DNA of 44,138 bases, taken from positions 1 through 44,138 of the forward strand of contig NZ_CAMEFG010000030.1 of NCBI RefSeq assembly GCF_945915435.1, in the 5' to 3' direction. Under the pieces are notes generated by a model. The model saw only the letters and a list, made by a program, of their open reading frames with translations, was not told where the DNA came from and did not search any database. The stretch is from an uncultured Paracoccus sp. GTDB lineage: Bacteria; Pseudomonadota; Alphaproteobacteria; Rhodobacterales; Rhodobacteraceae. Made by a program: the position numbers and the translations under genes. This document shows, one piece after another, positions 40,042 through 44,138 of the stretch (its first letter is position 1; every line of letters starts with the position of its first letter).

Positions 40042-41271
40042 CTATTTGCGCAGCAAGGGGGCGCGCTGCGCCTCGTCGGTGGCCCATGCCTCGACGGCGC
40101 GGGTGATCGCGCCGGCCATGCGCGCCCGCCACGCCGGGTCCAGCAGGTTGGCGCGGTCGCCTTCGTCGGTCAGAAAGCCAAGCTCGATCAGGACCGAGGG
40201 GATGTCGGGCGATTTCAGCACCGAAAACGCCGCCCCCCGGATGGGCTGGCGATGCATGACGATGCCGCCCCGCGTCATTTCCGACGACAGCATCCCCGCC
40301 AGGTTGCGCGAACGCGGCTGCGTATCGACCAGCGCAAGGGCGATCAGGGTCTGGACGATCTCATCCTCGGTTCCCGTCAGGTCCGTGCGCGAGATCAGGT
40401 CGTCGCGGTCATGGCGCGTCGCAAGCTCGGCCGCGGCGCGGTCGTTGGCGGCGCGGTCCCAGATGAAGACCGCGGCCCCCGCGGCCTGCCCCACCGGCAG
40501 CGCGTCGGCGTGAAGCGAGATGAACATATCCGCATCCGCCGCCCGCGCGATGGTGATGCGCCGTTCCAGCGGCACGAAGGTGTCGCTGTCGCGGGTGGCC
40601 ACGACCTCGATCCCCCGCGCCTCCAGCGCGGCGCGCAGTTCGCGCGAAAAGATCAGCATCAGCGCAGCCTCGGTGATCGCGCCGACCTGTGCGCCGGGAT
40701 CGATCCCGCCGTGGCCGGGGTCGATCACCACGCGCAGCGGGCGGTCTTGTCCGGGCGGTGGGCGCGATTCATAGCGCGGAACGCTGCTTTCGGGCAGGTC
40801 CCACAGCGCGGTCAGCGTATCCTGCCGCACCACGAAGTCCTTTTCCGCGACCGGCTTCATGCGCAGCCGGATGCGGGCCGAGCCGTCGGCGGCGGTGTCC
40901 TGTATCGCCTCGGTCAGCAAGTAGGGGGCGGGCAATTCGGCGACCATCCGCGACCAGCCGGGTCGAAAGACACCCCAGCGGATCCCCTGGAAATGCTGCG
41001 CGCCCGCCAGCGCCTCGGGCTGGTCCTGCGCAAAGTCCAGGCCCCGGAAATCGACCACCAGCCGCAGCGGATCGCGGACGAAATAGACGCGGTAGGGCAC
41101 GGCGGAATCGGCGGCCAGCACCAGCTCCAGCGGGCGGGGCCGGTTCCTGCGCTCGCGCCCCTCGGCCTTGACGGACGAGGCTTCGATATCGAAACGCGCA
41201 CCCCCCTGCTGCGCGGCCCCGTCCAGAGGCAGCAGCAGGGCCAGCATCAGCGCAAGCACAAGCGCCCTCAC
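40042..41271 (-). CDS. amiC: N-acetylmuramoyl-L-alanine amidase
   Basis: A 409-residue periplasmic amidase that cuts peptide stems from peptidoglycan during septum splitting. It has a signal peptide (about 1-20, ALVLALMLALLLPLDGAA), an AMIN-type domain (about 45-160) that targets it to the septum, and an Amidase_3 domain with zinc ligands His187 (DPGHGGIDPG), Glu201 and His254 (SLHAD). The catalytic Glu363 is in LIELGFLTDEGD. The start overlaps the stop of the aminotransferase gene by four bases. The name amiC is used for the family; it could equally be called AmiB. Confidence 0.93.
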   Translation of the reverse strand: MRALVLALMLALLLPLDGAAQQGGARFDIEASSVKAEGRERRNRPRPLELVLAADSAVPYRVYFVRDPLRLVVDFRGLDFAQDQPEALAGAQHFQGIRWGVFRPGWSRMVAELPAPYLLTEAIQDTAADGSARIRLRMKPVAEKDFVVRQDTLTALWDLPESSVPRYESRPPPGQDRPLRVVIDPGHGGIDPGAQVGAITEAALMLIFSRELRAALEARGIEVVATRDSDTFVPLERRITIARAADADMFISLHADALPVGQAAGAAVFIWDRAANDRAAAELATRHDRDDLISRTDLTGTEDEIVQTLIALALVDTQPRSRNLAGMLSSEMTRGGIVMHRQPIRGAAFSVLKSPDIPSVLIELGFLTDEGDRANLLDPAWRARMAGAITRAVEAWATDEAQRAPLLRK

Positions 41272-42431
41272 CGCGGCACGGCCCCGCGCGCGGCCATGAA
41301 GGCCTCCAGCCGGTCAAGCCCCTCGGCAATGTCTGCCGCCCCGCGCGCATAGCTGAAACGCAGCGTCCGCGCCCCGCGCAGGGGGTCGAAATCCAGCCCG
41401 GGCGTGACGGCAACCCCTGCCTTTTCAAGGATTTCTGCGCAGAACTTCAGGCTGTCTGCGGTCAGGTCCGACACATCGGCATAGATGTAGAAGGCCCCTT
41501 CCGGCGGCGCGATCCGGCCAAAGCCCATGCGCGGCAGCCGTTCCAGCATCATGCGGCGGTTCTCGGCATAGACGGCAAGGTTGCGATCCGCCTCGGCCTC
41601 GCAATCCAGCGCGGCAAGGGCGGCGATCTGGCTGGCATGGGGCGGGCAGATGAACATGTTCTGGGCCAGCCGCTCGATGGTGCGGATATGGCTCTCGGGC
41701 ACCACCATCCAGCCGATCCGCCAGCCCGTCATGCTGAAATACTTGGAGAACGAGTTGATGACGACAACATCATCGGTCACTTCAAGCGCGCTGGTGCAGC
41801 GCCCTTCATAGCTCAGCCCGTGATAGATCTCATCCGAGATCACGCCGATCCCCAGTTCCGCCGCCCGCGCGGTCAGTGCGGCCAGTTCGCCCCGTTGCAG
41901 CACCGTCCCCGAAGGGTTGCCGGGCGAGGCGAGGATCAGCCCCGCCACATCCCCCGGCACCTGGTCGGGGCGCGGTTGATAGCGGTCCTGCGCCAGCGTG
42001 GGAATGCCCACCGGCGTCAGCGACATGGCGCGCAGGATCTGGCGGTAGCTGGGATAGCCCGGCTCGGGCAGCGCAACCCGGTCGCCCGCGTCGAACAGCG
42101 CCGCGAAGGCCAGCAGGAAGGCGCCGCTGGACCCCGATGTCACCACCACCCGCGCCGGGTCCAAATCGACCCCATACCAGCGGCGGTAAAGACCGGCGAT
42201 GCCCTGCCGCAACTCGGGCAGGCCAAGCGCGACAGTATAGCCAAGCGGCTCGGCCAGGGCATCGGCCAGCGCGGCGCGCGCACCGGCGGGCGCGGGGGTC
42301 GAGGGTTGGCCGACCTCCATATGGATGACGCGGCGGCCCGCGGCCTCGGCCTTGCGCGCGGCCTCCATGACGTCCATGACGATGAAGGGATCGACCTCGC
42401 CCCGCCGCGATTTCCTCAGCTTGCCCGTCAT
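41268..42431 (-). CDS. PLP-dependent aminotransferase, class I/II
   Basis: A 387-residue fold-type I aminotransferase. The PLP lysine is Lys230 in INSFSKYFSMTGWRIGW. Supporting motifs are VEVGQPS-like MEVGQPSTPAP, TSGSSGAFLLAF, LPEPGYPSYR and ASPGNPSGTVL. It resembles aspartate/aromatic-type enzymes of subgroup I-gamma, but the substrate is uncertain. The start at 42431 (MTGKLRKSRRGEVDPFIVMD) is chosen over an open upstream frame. It is divergent from the allantoinase gene and translationally coupled to amiC downstream, which is unexpected. Confidence 0.88.
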   Translation of the reverse strand: MTGKLRKSRRGEVDPFIVMDVMEAARKAEAAGRRVIHMEVGQPSTPAPAGARAALADALAEPLGYTVALGLPELRQGIAGLYRRWYGVDLDPARVVVTSGSSGAFLLAFAALFDAGDRVALPEPGYPSYRQILRAMSLTPVGIPTLAQDRYQPRPDQVPGDVAGLILASPGNPSGTVLQRGELAALTARAAELGIGVISDEIYHGLSYEGRCTSALEVTDDVVVINSFSKYFSMTGWRIGWMVVPESHIRTIERLAQNMFICPPHASQIAALAALDCEAEADRNLAVYAENRRMMLERLPRMGFGRIAPPEGAFYIYADVSDLTADSLKFCAEILEKAGVAVTPGLDFDPLRGARTLRFSYARGAADIAEGLDRLEAFMAARGAVPR

Positions 42432-42540
42432 GCCGCCTGCCTCGTTTCCGGTGGCCGGGACCCTGGCCCGGCATTTTGGCGTCTTGATAACCCGGCGGCG
42501 GCGGCGCTTCCAGCCCTGCCCGCGCGCAAAGCCCCGCAAT

Positions 42541-42575
42541 CGAAATTATCAATTTTTTCTATAGACAGAATTTCG
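42541..42575. promoter_or_regulatory. Inverted repeats in the divergent promoter region
   Basis: In the only AT-rich stretch between two divergent genes, CGAAATT (42541-42547) is repeated inverted as AATTTCG (42569-42575). Inside lies the perfect palindrome TCTATAGA (42558-42565). The region also must contain promoters for the aminotransferase (leftward) and the ureide genes (rightward). It may be the site of a local transcription factor, for example of the GntR or LysR kind often found with purine catabolism; this is inference. Confidence 0.4.
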
Positions 42576-42651
42576 CTTTCATATCTTGCCCGCTTGCGGC
42601 CAACGTGGTCCATGAATCAAGACGCCCCTGGACCAGAGAAAAGGAACCGCC

Positions 42652-44076
42652 ATGCGCTACAGCCGCGACATGATCGGATACGGAGAAAACACCCCCGATC
42701 CCCAATGGCCCGGAGGCGCGAAGATCGCCGTCCAGATCGTGATGAACTACGAGGAAGGCGGCGAGAACAGCATCGAACACGGCGATGCGGCGTCCGAGGC
42801 CTTCCTGTCCGAGATCATCGGCTGCCAGCCCTGGCCGGGCAAGCGCCACTGGAACATGGAATCGATCTACGATTACGGCGCGCGCGCGGGCTTCTGGCGG
42901 CTGCACCGGATGCTGAAGGACGTGCCGGTCACCGTCTACGGCGTCGCCACCGCGCTGGAACGCGCCCCCGAACAGGTCGCCGCCATGCAGCGCGCGGGCT
43001 GGGAAATCGCCACCCACGGGCTGAAATGGATCGATTACAAGGACATCCCGCGCGAGGTCGAGGAGGACCACATCCGCAAGGCGATCGAGCTGCACACCCA
43101 TGTCACCGGCGAACGTCCGCGCGGCTTCTACCAGGGGCGCACCTCGATGAACACGGTCGCGCTTGGCTGCGAGGAAGGCGGGTTTGAATATCTTGCCGAC
43201 ACCATCGCCGACGACCTGCCTTATTGGCACGTCCACGACGGCAAGCCCCAACTGATGGTGCCCTATACGATGGACGCCAACGACATGCGCTTTTCCAGCG
43301 GCCAGGGCTTCGGCACGGGGGTCGAGTTCTTCGACTATCTGCGCGACAGCTTCGACGTGCTTTATGCCGAAGGTCAGGCGGGCGCGCCCAAGATGATGTC
43401 CATCGGGCTGCATTGCCGCCTGATGGGCCGTCCGGGCCGCGCCATCGCGTTGCAGAAATTCCTGGAACATGCGCGCAGCCATGAAGGCGTCTGGTTCGCG
43501 ACCCGCCTGGATATCGCGCGGCATTGGGCGCGGGTGCATCCCTGGCAGCCGCGCCTGCGCCCCTCGGAAATGACGCGCGACGCCTTTGTCGAGGCATTCG
43601 GCAGCATCTACGAGCACTCCCCCTGGATCGCCGAACGGGTCTGGGACGGCGAGATGGGAGCGATTCACGACACCCCCGGCGGGCTGGCCGCGCGCATGGC
43701 GCAGGTCTTCCGCGCCGCCAGCGACCAGGAACGGCTTGGCGTGCTGCTGGCCCACCCCGACCTTGCGGGCAAGCTGGCCGCCGCCAGGCGCCTGACGGCC
43801 GACAGCACCGCCGAACAGGCCAGCGCGGGCCTCGACGCGCTGACCGACGAGGAACGGGCCGAGTTCGACCGCCTCAACACCGCCTATGTCGAAAAGCACG
43901 GTTTCCCCTTCATCATCGCCGTGCGCGACCACGACAAGGCGGGCATCATGGCCGCGATGCGCGACCGGATCGACAACGACACCCCGACCGAGCGGACCGA
44001 GGCCGAACGCCAGGTCAGCCGCATCGGCGAATTGCGCCTGCAAACCGCCCTCAACCCGGAGCCCGCGAATGCCTGA
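42652..44076 (+). CDS. puuE: Bifunctional allantoinase PuuE / OHCU decarboxylase
   Basis: A 474-residue fusion. Residues 1 to about 300 are a cofactor-independent allantoinase of the polysaccharide-deacetylase type (MRYSRDMIGYGENTPDPQWP; WNMESIYDYGARAGFWRL; HGLKWIDY; FYQGRTSMNT). From about 303 a 2-oxo-4-hydroxy-4-carboxy-5-ureidoimidazoline decarboxylase follows, with FGSIYEHSPWIAERVW (His322) and LLAHPDLAGKLA (His368). The chain thus joins the OHCU step and the next, allantoin hydrolysis, in urate breakdown. The ATG at 42652 has AAGGAAC upstream. The next gene overlaps its end. Confidence 0.93.
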   Translation: MRYSRDMIGYGENTPDPQWPGGAKIAVQIVMNYEEGGENSIEHGDAASEAFLSEIIGCQPWPGKRHWNMESIYDYGARAGFWRLHRMLKDVPVTVYGVATALERAPEQVAAMQRAGWEIATHGLKWIDYKDIPREVEEDHIRKAIELHTHVTGERPRGFYQGRTSMNTVALGCEEGGFEYLADTIADDLPYWHVHDGKPQLMVPYTMDANDMRFSSGQGFGTGVEFFDYLRDSFDVLYAEGQAGAPKMMSIGLHCRLMGRPGRAIALQKFLEHARSHEGVWFATRLDIARHWARVHPWQPRLRPSEMTRDAFVEAFGSIYEHSPWIAERVWDGEMGAIHDTPGGLAARMAQVFRAASDQERLGVLLAHPDLAGKLAAARRLTADSTAEQASAGLDALTDEERAEFDRLNTAYVEKHGFPFIIAVRDHDKAGIMAAMRDRIDNDTPTERTEAERQVSRIGELRLQTALNPEPANA

Positions 44077-44138
44077 CACCACCCCCCGCCCCTACGCCGG
44101 TCCCGTCGCGGGCCTGCCGCCGCAGAGCGACCTGACCA
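44069..44138 (+). CDS. Start of a purine-catabolism gene, probably (S)-ureidoglycine aminohydrolase
   Basis: Only the first 23 codons are in the window, reading MPDTTPRPYAGPVAGLPPQS and then DLT. The ATG at 44069 overlaps the end of the preceding gene by eight bases, as in an operon. The Y-A-x-x-x-G-LPPQ pattern resembles the beginning of bacterial (S)-ureidoglycine aminohydrolase/allantoicase-associated proteins, which act after allantoinase. With so little sequence the name is a guess supported mainly by context. Confidence 0.55.
   Translation, partial: MPDTTPRPYAGPVAGLPPQSDLT

Overview
The window looks like ordinary chromosome of a high-GC alphaproteobacterium of the Rhodobacteraceae, most likely Paracoccus or a close relative. 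The best taxonomic marker is the membrane-anchored cytochrome c at 21140-21661, which closely resembles Paracoccus cytochrome c552 (CycM). A zapA gene preceded by a coiled-coil partner and a PuuE/OHCU-decarboxylase fusion also fit this group. Coding density is high, most third codon positions are G or C, and many neighbouring genes overlap by 1-4 bases (TGATG or ATGA).

Layout, left to right. 1-384 (-): the 5' part of an unrecognised gene that appears frameshifted and runs off the window. 625-1938: tRNA-Arg(TCT), a GNAT acetyltransferase, a DUF1489 gene and tRNA-Gly(CCC). 2132-5053 (+): ileS. 5090-7063 (-): a glycosyltransferase-like protein and a sulfotransferase, the most accessory-looking pair here. 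7116-10448 (-): carB. 10687-10932 (+): a two-helix small membrane protein. 11018-14586 (-): sulfate ABC transporter operon sbp-cysT-cysW-cysA, with a CysA that lacks the usual C-terminal domain. 14845-15671 (-): a ZauP-like gene and zapA. 15845-18776 (+): hisB-hisH, a convergent DUF2147 gene, then hisA and a DUF2867 gene. 18857-18954 (-): the SRP RNA gene with a good promoter, followed by about 660 bases with no convincing gene. 19618-21661: SRPBCC protein, pheA (-), cycM. 21816-28764 (+): yejABEF peptide importer, translationally coupled to a glycosyltransferase. 28815-30176 (-): gdhA. 30413-33947 (+): tgt, rnd and a double GNAT protein. 33957-35026 (-): hisE and hisF, separated from the other his genes. 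35093-42431 (-): aminotransferase, amiC, mrcA, prfB, patatin-like lipase. 42652-44138 (+): bifunctional allantoinase/OHCU decarboxylase and the start of the next purine-catabolism gene.

Together the genes cover nitrogen and amino acid metabolism (carB, gdhA, pheA, his genes, ureide breakdown), sulfate uptake, peptide uptake, translation and tRNA modification (ileS, prfB, tgt, rnd, two tRNAs, SRP RNA), cell wall and division (mrcA, amiC, zapA, ZauP-like) and respiration (cycM). I found no CRISPR array, insertion sequence, integrase or obvious defence system. The items most worth a second look are the broken gene beside tRNA-Arg, the minimal CysA, the displaced hisFE, the glycosyltransferase/sulfotransferase pair, the Yej-linked glycosyltransferase, and the inverted repeats upstream of the ureide genes.
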